A program made the position numbers and the translations under genes. Shown here in pieces: positions 1 through 5,478 of a stretch of 5,481 nt of DNA (position 1 is the first letter of the stretch; every line of letters begins with the position of its first letter). Under the pieces are notes generated by a model. The model was given only the letters and a program-made list of their open reading frames with translations, did no database searches and was not told where the DNA came from. This DNA comes from Clostridia bacterium (GTDB lineage Bacteria; Bacillota_A; Clostridia; Oscillospirales; Acutalibacteraceae). The DNA lies in contig JAFYUD010000241.1 of NCBI GenBank assembly GCA_017549665.1, forward strand, positions 1 to 5,481, given 5' to 3'.

Positions 1-90
1 ATGTCACGCGCCTCAAGGCTTTTGCGTGAGTGCGGCATAGAAAAGATATACGCTATTTCCGCGGCATATACTATCAAAGAAAAAATATGA
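1..90 (+). CDS. ComF-like phosphoribosyltransferase family protein, 3' end only (partial)
   Basis: This is an open reading frame entering from the left edge and ending at TGA 88-90, giving 29 visible residues. It reads like the C-terminal tail of ComF-type proteins. In that family the PRPP-binding loop (consensus TTGAT-) is followed by a helix of the form S-x-x-x-x-L-L-R-x-x-G and a last strand such as V-Y-A-x-x-x-A. Here the corresponding pieces are SRASRLLRECG and IYAISAAY. The ATG at base 1 is probably an internal methionine just after the PRPP loop, which lies outside the window. ComF proteins are tied to DNA uptake in competent bacteria, but many homologues are uncharacterised. The gene is on the same strand as mreB and 89 bp upstream. 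No terminator is visible between them, so some readthrough into mreB is possible. The call rests on a short tail, so other phosphoribosyltransferases remain possible. Confidence 0.6.
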   Translation: MSRASRLLRECGIEKIYAISAAYTIKEKI

Positions 91-94
91 GGCG

Positions 95-113
95 AAATAT
101 TTTTTTCGGTAAA
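95..113 (+). promoter_or_regulatory. UP-element-like A/T tract upstream of the mreB promoter
   Basis: The run AAATATTTTTT at 95-105 fits the distal UP-element consensus AAAWWTWTTTT at every position, and an AAA block follows at 111-113. It sits upstream of the -35 hexamer at 120-125. It is about 3-4 bp further upstream than in the Escherichia coli consensus, which weakens the call. In such a position the RNA polymerase alpha-subunit C-terminal domains could bind and raise initiation. The tract begins only four bases after the comF stop codon. An AT-rich intergenic region could resemble this by chance. Confidence 0.4.
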
Positions 114-119
114 TATATA

Positions 120-148
120 TTGCAAAATTCAGGTAAAAAGTGTATAAT
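120..148 (+). promoter_or_regulatory. SigA-type promoter for the mreB operon
   Basis: The -35 box is TTGCAA (120-125), a 5/6 match to TTGACA. A 17 bp spacer leads to a perfect -10 box, TATAAT (143-148). A start site near 155 would give a leader of about 25 nt before mreB. This is the best housekeeping promoter seen on the + strand and the only intergenic position long enough to hold one. It probably drives mreB, mreC, mreD, mrdA and the minD-like gene together. The -10 is not of the extended type, because its TG lies directly against the hexamer without the usual one-base gap. Confidence 0.82.
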
Positions 149-168
149 GTAATTGTAATTTTTCAGTT

Positions 169-182
169 GGCGGTAATGTATG
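169..182 (+). promoter_or_regulatory. Weak ribosome binding site and double ATG at the mreB start
   Basis: The only SD-like element is GGCGG at 169-173, which matches GGAGG with one mismatch and lies 6 nt before the ATG at 180. The start region reads ATGTATG, so a second ATG at 176 precedes the true start in another frame and would stop after four codons (TAA 188-190). That upstream ATG is only 2 nt from the GGCGG, too close for normal initiation, which favours 180. A further in-frame ATG at 216 has no SD. Confidence 0.5.
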
Positions 183-1208
183 AAATTTAATTTGTTCAAA
201 AACAATCCTAAACAGATGTTTTCGAAGGATATAGGAATAGATCTCGGTACTTCAAATACCATTGTTTATGCAAAGGGAAAGGGTATCATTATCAGAGAGC
301 CGTCAGTTGTTGCACTTGATGTAAGGGAAACTCCCTCAAAGGTTGTTGCCGTCGGTTCTGAAGCAAAGACAATGATCGGCAGAACACCCGGTTCAATCAC
401 AGCACAGAGACCGCTGAAGAACGGTGTTATCGCAGACTATGAAATGACTGCTGATATGCTCCGTGCGCTTATAAAAAAGGCTCAGGGAAATTCGCCCTTT
501 AACAGAGCGAGAGTTCTTCTCTGTATCCCCTCAGGTGTTACAGAGGTTGAGCGCCGTGCCGTTCACGATGCCGCAAGAAATGCAGGCGCAAGATACGTAA
601 GCCTTATTGAGGTGCCCATGGCTGCTGCTATCGGTGCAGGTCTGCCTGTAGGCGAGCCCGTGGGAAGCATGATTGCCGACCTTGGTGCAGGTACGTCAGA
701 GGTTGCCGTTGTATCACTCGGTGATATCGTTGCTTCAAACTCCGTCCGTGTAGGCGGAGATGATATGGACGATGCAATCATTGCTTACATAAGAAGAAAG
801 CACAATCTGCTCATCGGTGCACGAACAGCAGAGGATATAAAGATCAAAATCGGCTCTGCTTATCCCTATGACGGTGAAGCAGCAATCAATATCAAGGGCA
901 GAAACCTTGTTGACGGTCTTCCCAAGAATGTTGAAATCACATCTGCCGAAGTGCGTGAGGCAATTGCAGACTGTGTGAATCAGATTGTTGATATGATCTG
1001 TGACACACTCGAAAAAACTCCTCCCGAGCTGGCATCTGATATTCTTGACAGAGGAATTACTCTCGCAGGCGGCGCAGCAATGCTCAGAGGTCTTGACAAG
1101 CTTATTTCCAATGTGACAAAGATGCCTGTAAGAGTATGTGAAAATCCTCTTGACTGTGCTGCAGAGGGAACAGGCAGATGTCTTGAAAGAAATGTTCCCG
1201 GTATTTAA
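180..1208 (+). CDS. mreB: Rod-shape-determining actin homologue MreB, with altered active site
   Basis: MreB is the bacterial actin homologue. It forms ATP-bound antiparallel filaments under the membrane and guides the peptidoglycan elongation complex. The 342 aa length is normal for the family. Visible motifs are phosphate-1 GIDLGTSNT (19-27), REPSVVA (39-45), GRTPG (67-71), VGGDDMDDAI (191-200), IGSAYP (224-229), TPPELASDI (280-288) and LRGLD (302-306). The N-terminus (KFNLFK, then MFSKD) resembles the short amphipathic leader of E. coli MreB, which supports the start at 180. Three nucleotide-site changes stand out. V145 replaces the catalytic Glu of the E-P-M-A-A-A motif (E. coli E143, Caulobacter E140). 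Phosphate-2 reads DLGAGTS (167-173) instead of D-I-G-G-G-T-T. The adenine loop reads LAGGAA (295-300) instead of L-T-G-G-G-A. The threonine equivalent to Caulobacter T167 is kept (T172). The frame is intact, so this is a divergent MreB rather than a pseudogene. Identity is certain; reduced ATPase activity is inferred. Confidence 0.97.
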   Translation: MKFNLFKNNPKQMFSKDIGIDLGTSNTIVYAKGKGIIIREPSVVALDVRETPSKVVAVGSEAKTMIGRTPGSITAQRPLKNGVIADYEMTADMLRALIKKAQGNSPFNRARVLLCIPSGVTEVERRAVHDAARNAGARYVSLIEVPMAAAIGAGLPVGEPVGSMIADLGAGTSEVAVVSLGDIVASNSVRVGGDDMDDAIIAYIRRKHNLLIGARTAEDIKIKIGSAYPYDGEAAINIKGRNLVDGLPKNVEITSAEVREAIADCVNQIVDMICDTLEKTPPELASDILDRGITLAGGAAMLRGLDKLISNVTKMPVRVCENPLDCAAEGTGRCLERNVPGI

Positions 1209-1221
1209 GGACTGATTTGAA

Positions 1222-2076
1222 ATGAAGAATTTTTTCAGAAGTATAAAATTTAAAGTGATACTGTGTATTCTGCTGGCTCTGTGCGGCGGTATGCTGCTTG
1301 CTGCATTCACATCATCAGCACAGTCACCGCTTACAAGCATTGCAGGCGTGATATATCAGCCGTTTCAGAAGGCGGCTATGTACATAGCAGAAAAAACAGA
1401 AGACTGGAAAGGGTCTTTCGTGTCTTCTTCCGAGTATAAAAAACAGGTTGAAGAATTAAGGTCTGATATTGAAGTCTATAATGCACAACTTGTTGATTAT
1501 GAGCGTACAAAGCAGAAGCTTGAAGCTTACGAAGAATTCCTGCAGGTAAAGGAAAACAATCCCGATTATGAGTTTGTACCCGCATCGATAGTTTCAAGAA
1601 ATACTGCGGATGTATACGATTCATTCACACTTGACAAAGGCTCATCTGACGGTGTTGAGGTCAACGACCCCGTTATATACGGTAATAATGTGGTGGGACT
1701 TGTAAAGTCAGTAGGTTTTACAACATGCGTGGTAAAGACTATTCTTGACCCGTCACTCAATATTGGTGTGTATGAAATAAAATCAAGAGAAAACGGATAT
1801 TCAAATACAACAGCAGCACTTTCTTATGAAGGTCTTTGTAAAATGTCAGGTCTCTCCAAGGATACGGCTGTTGCAACAGGCGGTATTGTATGCACATCGG
1901 GTCTTGGCGGTATTTTTCCCCGTGACCTTGTTGTCGGCACTGTCACTGCCGTGAAAAATGAGGAAACTGATATTTCTGTTTACGGTCTTATTGAGCCTGC
2001 AGTAGATGTCAGAAGTCTTAATGATGTTTTTATTATTACTGCTTTTGCAGGATTTGCAGAGAGTGAAACGGAGTAA
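1222..2076 (+). CDS. mreC: Rod-shape-determining protein MreC
   Basis: MreC is a bitopic membrane protein whose outer part forms beta-barrel domains. It binds PBP2 and connects wall synthesis to MreB and MreD. At 284 aa it has the usual length. It shows a short cationic cytoplasmic tail, one transmembrane helix (about 11-29), a charged coiled-coil stretch (about 70-110) and then two beta domains (about 117-215 and 216-275). Family-typical motifs are LDKGSSDGV (137-145), SGLGGIFPRDLVVGTV (226-241) and PAVDVRSLNDVFII (259-272). The start is supported by AAGGA at 1207-1211, which overlaps the mreB stop and lies 10 nt from the ATG. The next gene, mreD, begins 3 bp after its stop. The C-terminus is short and acidic, without the proline-rich tail of some homologues. 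No odd residues were seen. Confidence 0.95.
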   Translation: MKNFFRSIKFKVILCILLALCGGMLLAAFTSSAQSPLTSIAGVIYQPFQKAAMYIAEKTEDWKGSFVSSSEYKKQVEELRSDIEVYNAQLVDYERTKQKLEAYEEFLQVKENNPDYEFVPASIVSRNTADVYDSFTLDKGSSDGVEVNDPVIYGNNVVGLVKSVGFTTCVVKTILDPSLNIGVYEIKSRENGYSNTTAALSYEGLCKMSGLSKDTAVATGGIVCTSGLGGIFPRDLVVGTVTAVKNEETDISVYGLIEPAVDVRSLNDVFIITAFAGFAESETE

Positions 2077-2082
2077 ATTATG
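2070..2082 (+). promoter_or_regulatory. mreD ribosome binding site inside the end of mreC
   Basis: GGAG at 2070-2073 lies within the last two sense codons of mreC and 6 nt before the mreD ATG at 2080. A ribosome terminating at the mreC TAA (2074-2076) covers this site, so translation of mreD is probably coupled to that of mreC. This placement also supports the chosen mreD start. Confidence 0.65.
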
Positions 2083-2622
2083 TTCAGAAGAGAAGGACTG
2101 CCCGTAGCAGCAAAAAGAATATTGCTGTTTATTATAGTGCTTGTATCGGCACTGCTGCAGAATACAGACGGACTTATGCCCGTCTTCTTCGGTGCGAGGT
2201 TATTTCTTCTCATTCCCGTTGTTGTATGTATCGGCATGTGTGAAGGTGAAGTCTCAGGCATGATTTACGGTCTTATCGGCGGTGCGTTCTGGGATGTATG
2301 CAGTGCAGGTATTGACGGCTATCATGCGTTTTATCTTGCTTTTATCGGCTGTCTGTCGGGAATTCTGATTCATTTTATCATGCGTAACAGATTGCTTACT
2401 CAGTACTGTATCTGTGGTGTTTCCGCTGCCGTATACTGTCTGATATACTGGCTTTTTACTGTGTATATTCCTCTCGGAGATATGAATTTAAGAAAGCTGC
2501 TGGGCTTTTATCTGCCTTCAGCGGTGGTTACGACTGCGTTTTCATTCGTTTTTTATTATGTAATCAGATTTATCAGCTTTACTCTCACTGAGCGTGAAGA
2601 GAAAATAAACAAAGTGGGGTGA
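2080..2622 (+). CDS. mreD: Rod-shape-determining membrane protein MreD
   Basis: MreD is a polytopic membrane protein of the elongation complex that works with MreC to control PBP2-RodA. The family is poorly conserved, so the call rests on size (180 aa), strong hydrophobicity, position between mreC and mrdA, and a recognisable core. That core has LLQNT (25-29) at the end of the first helix and EGEVSGMIYGLIGGAFWDV (55-73), which matches the glycine-rich G-x-x-x-G-l-x-x-G-x-x-x-D segment of MreD. Five to six membrane helices can be drawn, roughly 12-28, 40-54, 57-74, 82-101, 108-130 and 143-166. The tail (EREEKINKVG) is charged and probably cytoplasmic. The stop TGA (2620-2622) forms part of the mrdA ribosome binding site. 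mreC, mreD and mrdA are all in the same reading frame, each pair separated by one stop codon. Confidence 0.9.
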   Translation: MFRREGLPVAAKRILLFIIVLVSALLQNTDGLMPVFFGARLFLLIPVVVCIGMCEGEVSGMIYGLIGGAFWDVCSAGIDGYHAFYLAFIGCLSGILIHFIMRNRLLTQYCICGVSAAVYCLIYWLFTVYIPLGDMNLRKLLGFYLPSAVVTTAFSFVFYYVIRFISFTLTEREEKINKVG

Positions 2623-2631
2623 CAGAGCTTG
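2616..2631 (+). promoter_or_regulatory. SD that sets a TTG start for mrdA, overlapping the mreD stop
   Basis: GGGGTGA (2616-2622) pairs well with the 16S anti-SD (compare AGGAGGTGA, with one G-U wobble) and contains the mreD stop TGA. It is followed after 6 nt by TTG at 2629. The in-frame TGA at 2620 rules out any earlier start. The next ATG (2656) has only a loose purine run before it and would remove most of the positive N-terminus ahead of the membrane anchor. The TTG start is therefore preferred. Confidence 0.78.
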
Positions 2632-4722
2632 AGAAAAGAAAAAAAAGATCTCAGAATGGCGTTTTTTATTGCGTTTTTTGTTATTGTGATTGCCGTTTAC
2701 AGCATTGCGCTTACAAAGACGGTTATCATTGATAAAAGCACCGACCCCATGGACTCTGTCGCCGTTTACAACGTTGAGGTAGAGGCTGCAAGAGGCGAAA
2801 TTCTTGACCGTAACGGTGTTACGCTTGTATTCAACAGACAGGGCAACGGTATTCAGTTCAATGCAGCTCTGTTTCCGTATAAAAATGCCGAAAGAAACAG
2901 AATTATTGCTGCCCTTATAGAGCTTTGCGAGGGAAAGAATGAAGAATGGGTTGACAATCTTCCCGTTATTTATGATGAGTCAGGAAAGCTTGTTTTTGCA
3001 GAAAACAGGGATACCGATATAAAGAATCTCAAGGCTGCAAATATGCTCAATCTCAATTCTTATGCAACTGCACAGAATTGTCTTGACGCACTTATTGATA
3101 TGTATGCTCTTGAGGATTATGACGAGGTTACAGCGAGAAAAATCGCATCCGTCAGATATGAAATGTGGCGTACAGGTTATTCGGAATCAAATCCCTATAC
3201 CTTTGCACAGGATGTATCTAACGCAACAATTGCAGTAATCAAGGAGAAAAGTGAATTTTTCAGGGGCGTTGATGCAATCGTTGAGTCTTACCGTGAATAT
3301 GCAGACGGTACACTTGCACCGCATATTATCGGTGTCACAGGTATCATCAGCAGTGACGAATATAACAGCAAAAAAGCTGAAATAGAAGAAAAGCTTGAAA
3401 ATCCGGAGCTTACGGATACGCAGAAGGACGCAGTCAGACTTGATGCATATTCTCTCACCGATTATGTAGGTAAATTCGGTATCGAGGGTGCAATGGAGGA
3501 TTCACTCCGTGGTACAAAGGGAATAAAAACAATAAAAGTTGATGCAGAGGGCAATGTTTCCGGTGAATTCACGGTAAATCCCGAGCATGGTGATTCTGTT
3601 GTTCTTACTATTGATTCAGGCTTACAGAGGGTTGCTCAGGATTCGCTCAGGAACCGTATTCAGGAGCTTTCAACTGCAGAATCAGTTCTTGACCCTGCAG
3701 GTGCTGTTGTTGTGCTTGACGTTGATACAGGTGAAATCCTTGCAAGCGCAACTTATCCCACATACGACCTTACAGAATATTTTGATAAATACAACGAGCT
3801 TCTTGATGCAAAGGGCTCACCCCTTATCAACCGGGTGCTTCAGAGTACTTATGAGCCGGGCTCAACAATGAAGCTGTCAACCGCTATTGCAGGTCTTGAA
3901 GAAAATGCAATAAACGGTACTTCAAATTTCTTCTGTGATAAAATAATGCAGTATTACGATGTCACATTCTCATGTCTGGGATCACACGGAGATATAAATG
4001 TTGTTACTGCGCTCGAAGAATCATGTAATATTTTCTTCTATAATGTCAGTAAGCTTCTGGGTATTGACGTTATGAATAATTACAGTACAAAGCTCGGTCT
4101 CGGTCAGAAAACAGGTGTTGAGCTGTCAGAATCAAAGGGTATTCTTGCAGGCCGTGCGTACAGGGATTCAATCGGCTCCACATGGCAGATGGGTGATACC
4201 ATTCAGGCAGGTATCGGTCAGTCAGATAACCTTTTTACAATTCTTCAGCTTGCAAATTACTGTGCGACTATTGCAAACAACGGTACAAGATACAAGTGTC
4301 ATTATGTAAAATACATCATGTCTGCAGACCACAGTGAGATTGTTTATGAAGAAAAGCCTGAGATTGTGGCGGAAACAGGAATTTCACAATCTACAATTGA
4401 TATTGTAAAGCAGGGTATGCTTGCTGTTACTACAACAGGCTCATGTAAAACTGCATTTGCAAATATTACAGAAAAAGTCGGCGCAAAAACAGGTACAACT
4501 CAGGTTAAGAGAGTTATTGACGGGCAGACAGTTGAAGGAAACAACGGTCTTAATATTTCATTTGCTCCTTATGATAATCCTGAAATTGCAATTGCCGTTA
4601 TTATCGAAAATCTTGACAGCGGTACTGCCACAGCTACAGTTTCTGCTGATATTTACGAGTATTATTTCTCAACAAAGAATCAGGTTTCATCTTCGCAGTC
4701 AGTAAACGAATTGCTCAGATGA
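2629..4722 (+). CDS. mrdA: Penicillin-binding protein 2, class B DD-transpeptidase of the elongasome
   Basis: This enzyme crosslinks peptidoglycan stem peptides during side-wall growth, working outside the membrane with a RodA-type glycosyltransferase. It has 697 aa, with a cationic N-terminus, one membrane anchor (about 10-29) and a dimerisation/pedestal region containing ARGEILDRNG (54-63). A long clostridial-type linker follows, including YVGKFGIEGAMEDSLRG (279-295), and then the transpeptidase domain (about 320-680). The catalytic triplet is complete: S-T-M-K with nucleophile Ser412 and Lys415 (YEPGSTMK), S-C-N at 465-467, and K-T-G at 620-622 (GAKTGTTQ). There are no PASTA domains, which argues against SpoVD or PBP2x types. 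The location after mreBCD points to the elongation role. Eight cysteines fall in the extracytoplasmic part (100, 151, 436, 449, 466, 545, 557, 606), which is more typical of strict anaerobes. The gene starts with TTG. Beta-lactam binding is expected from the family. Confidence 0.95.
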   Translation: MRKEKKDLRMAFFIAFFVIVIAVYSIALTKTVIIDKSTDPMDSVAVYNVEVEAARGEILDRNGVTLVFNRQGNGIQFNAALFPYKNAERNRIIAALIELCEGKNEEWVDNLPVIYDESGKLVFAENRDTDIKNLKAANMLNLNSYATAQNCLDALIDMYALEDYDEVTARKIASVRYEMWRTGYSESNPYTFAQDVSNATIAVIKEKSEFFRGVDAIVESYREYADGTLAPHIIGVTGIISSDEYNSKKAEIEEKLENPELTDTQKDAVRLDAYSLTDYVGKFGIEGAMEDSLRGTKGIKTIKVDAEGNVSGEFTVNPEHGDSVVLTIDSGLQRVAQDSLRNRIQELSTAESVLDPAGAVVVLDVDTGEILASATYPTYDLTEYFDKYNELLDAKGSPLINRVLQSTYEPGSTMKLSTAIAGLEENAINGTSNFFCDKIMQYYDVTFSCLGSHGDINVVTALEESCNIFFYNVSKLLGIDVMNNYSTKLGLGQKTGVELSESKGILAGRAYRDSIGSTWQMGDTIQAGIGQSDNLFTILQLANYCATIANNGTRYKCHYVKYIMSADHSEIVYEEKPEIVAETGISQSTIDIVKQGMLAVTTTGSCKTAFANITEKVGAKTGTTQVKRVIDGQTVEGNNGLNISFAPYDNPEIAIAVIIENLDSGTATATVSADIYEYYFSTKNQVSSSQSVNELLR

Positions 4723-4724
4723 TA

Positions 4725-4740
4725 CGGAGGTTTATTTATG
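4725..4740 (+). promoter_or_regulatory. Strong ribosome binding site for the minD-like gene
   Basis: CGGAGG (4725-4730) begins 2 bases after the mrdA stop and lies 7 nt before the ATG at 4738. It is the closest match to the SD consensus in the window and fixes the start of the minD-like gene. The deviant Walker A motif follows ten codons later, as expected for this family. Confidence 0.85.
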
Positions 4741-5478
4741 TCAGAAAAAATCCTTATAGCCTCCGGTAAAGGCGGAGTAGGGAAGTCAACAGTTACGTCT
4801 TTTTTAGGCAGGACATTTGCCGCAAGAGGCAGAAAAGTGCTGCTTGTGGACTCCGATACGGGACTCGGTGCGCTTGATATCATGCTCGGTGTTTCCGAAA
4901 AAGTGAACAATACATGGGCAGATGTTTCTGCAGAAGTCTGTGATGTGAAGGATGCAATCATTGAAGTGACTGAAAATCTTCATCTTCTGCCTTCTCCCAG
5001 AATATTTTCTCAGGATATTCCCGATACTGTTTTCAGGGATATCCTTGCAGATACAGAAAATGATTATGACGTTATCTTCATTGATGCGGCAGCGGGTGTT
5101 GACGAAAATGTCCGCAGAGGTGCTGTCTGCTGTGACAGGGCAATATTTGTTGCAACTGCAGACGAAATCAGCGTAAGATGTGCTTTTTCGGCTGCAGCAG
5201 AAGTGGCTTCTTACGGTATTGACAGGGAAAATATGCGCATAATAATCAACAGATTTATGAAAAAAGCAGCACTTAAGTCAAAGCTTCTCAATATTGACGG
5301 TGTTATAGATAAGTCGGGAATACCTCTTCTCGGAATAATTCCTGAGGATGAAAAAATCACTTTTGTATCTGTCACAAATGTGCTTCCGAAGAAGAAAAGC
5401 TCATTCGTTTCTGCTGTAAACAGAATTGCAGACAGAGTAGAGGGCAAACATGTTCCCCTTGAACTGAAACATATATAA
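4738..5478 (+). CDS. MinD-like ParA/MinD-family ATPase without a visible membrane-targeting helix
   Basis: MinD-type ATPases dimerise on ATP and in classical systems recruit MinC to the membrane to block division at the poles. This 246 aa protein has a deviant Walker A, SGKGGVGKST (9-18, signature Lys11 and Lys16), switch I VDSDTGLGALDIMLG (37-51, Asp40), a Walker B-like IDAAAGV (115-121), and LLGIIPEDE (197-205), which matches MinD. The end, V-E-G-K-H-V-P-L (234-241), aligns with L-G-E-S-V-P-L of Bacillus MinD. The protein then stops after five residues, where MinD normally carries an amphipathic membrane-targeting helix. Positions equal to E. coli R44/N45 and D152/D154 are G44/A45 and C148/F150. 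The switch and Walker B regions also recall FlhG-type ATPases, but no flagellar gene is near. It sits 15 bp after mrdA and no minC is seen. It is securely a MinD/ParA-family ATPase; a classical MinD role is uncertain, so no symbol is given. Confidence 0.88.
   Translation: MSEKILIASGKGGVGKSTVTSFLGRTFAARGRKVLLVDSDTGLGALDIMLGVSEKVNNTWADVSAEVCDVKDAIIEVTENLHLLPSPRIFSQDIPDTVFRDILADTENDYDVIFIDAAAGVDENVRRGAVCCDRAIFVATADEISVRCAFSAAAEVASYGIDRENMRIIINRFMKKAALKSKLLNIDGVIDKSGIPLLGIIPEDEKITFVSVTNVLPKKKSSFVSAVNRIADRVEGKHVPLELKHI

Larger units (their letters stand above)
180..5478 (+). other. Predicted operon mreB-mreC-mreD-mrdA-minD-like
   Basis: Five genes lie on one strand with gaps of 13, 3, 6 and 15 bp. 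SD sequences for mreC, mreD and mrdA overlap or abut the preceding stop codon, which suggests translational coupling. One strong promoter lies before mreB. No hairpin-plus-T-run terminator is visible inside the unit. The transcript may continue past the window, since only three bases follow the last stop codon. mreBCD with a PBP2 gene and min genes is a well-known arrangement in Firmicutes. Here no minC is present between mrdA and the minD-like gene. Confidence 0.85.

Noticed and set aside
93..108. Possible terminator hairpin after comF (CGAAA paired with TTTCG)
   Set aside because: The stem is only 5 bp, mostly A-T, and no T-run follows it. The T-run is inside the loop and stem. It is better explained as an A/T promoter-upstream tract.
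735..1340. 201-codon open frame on the minus strand across the 3' half of mreB and start of mreC
   Set aside because: It lies opposite two certain genes. Its product is rich in Cys, Ser and His with no recognisable domain, and no ribosome site or spacing supports it. It is a shadow of the mreB codon pattern.
2951..2976. Internal promoter in mrdA: perfect TTGACA (2951-2956) with TATGAT (2971-2976)
   Set aside because: The spacer is 14 bp, too short for a SigA promoter. At 17 bp the -10 would read GATGAG. It lies within conserved coding sequence.
3587..4705. Several + strand open frames of 64-94 codons inside mrdA in another frame
   Set aside because: Their products are rich in Leu and Gln, as expected from reading this gene out of frame. 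There is no SD and no domain.
2629..4722. Alternative naming of the PBP as FtsI/PBP3 or SpoVD (division or sporulation)
   Set aside because: There is no PASTA domain, no ftsL or mur genes nearby, and the gene directly follows mreBCD. PBP2 of the elongasome is the better fit.
4738..5478. Alternative naming of the ATPase as FlhG or chromosomal ParA/Soj
   Set aside because: There are no flagellar or parB neighbours. The segments LLGIIPEDE and V-E-G-K-H-V-P-L fit MinD better, although the switch I and Walker B residues drift toward FlhG, so this is not fully excluded.
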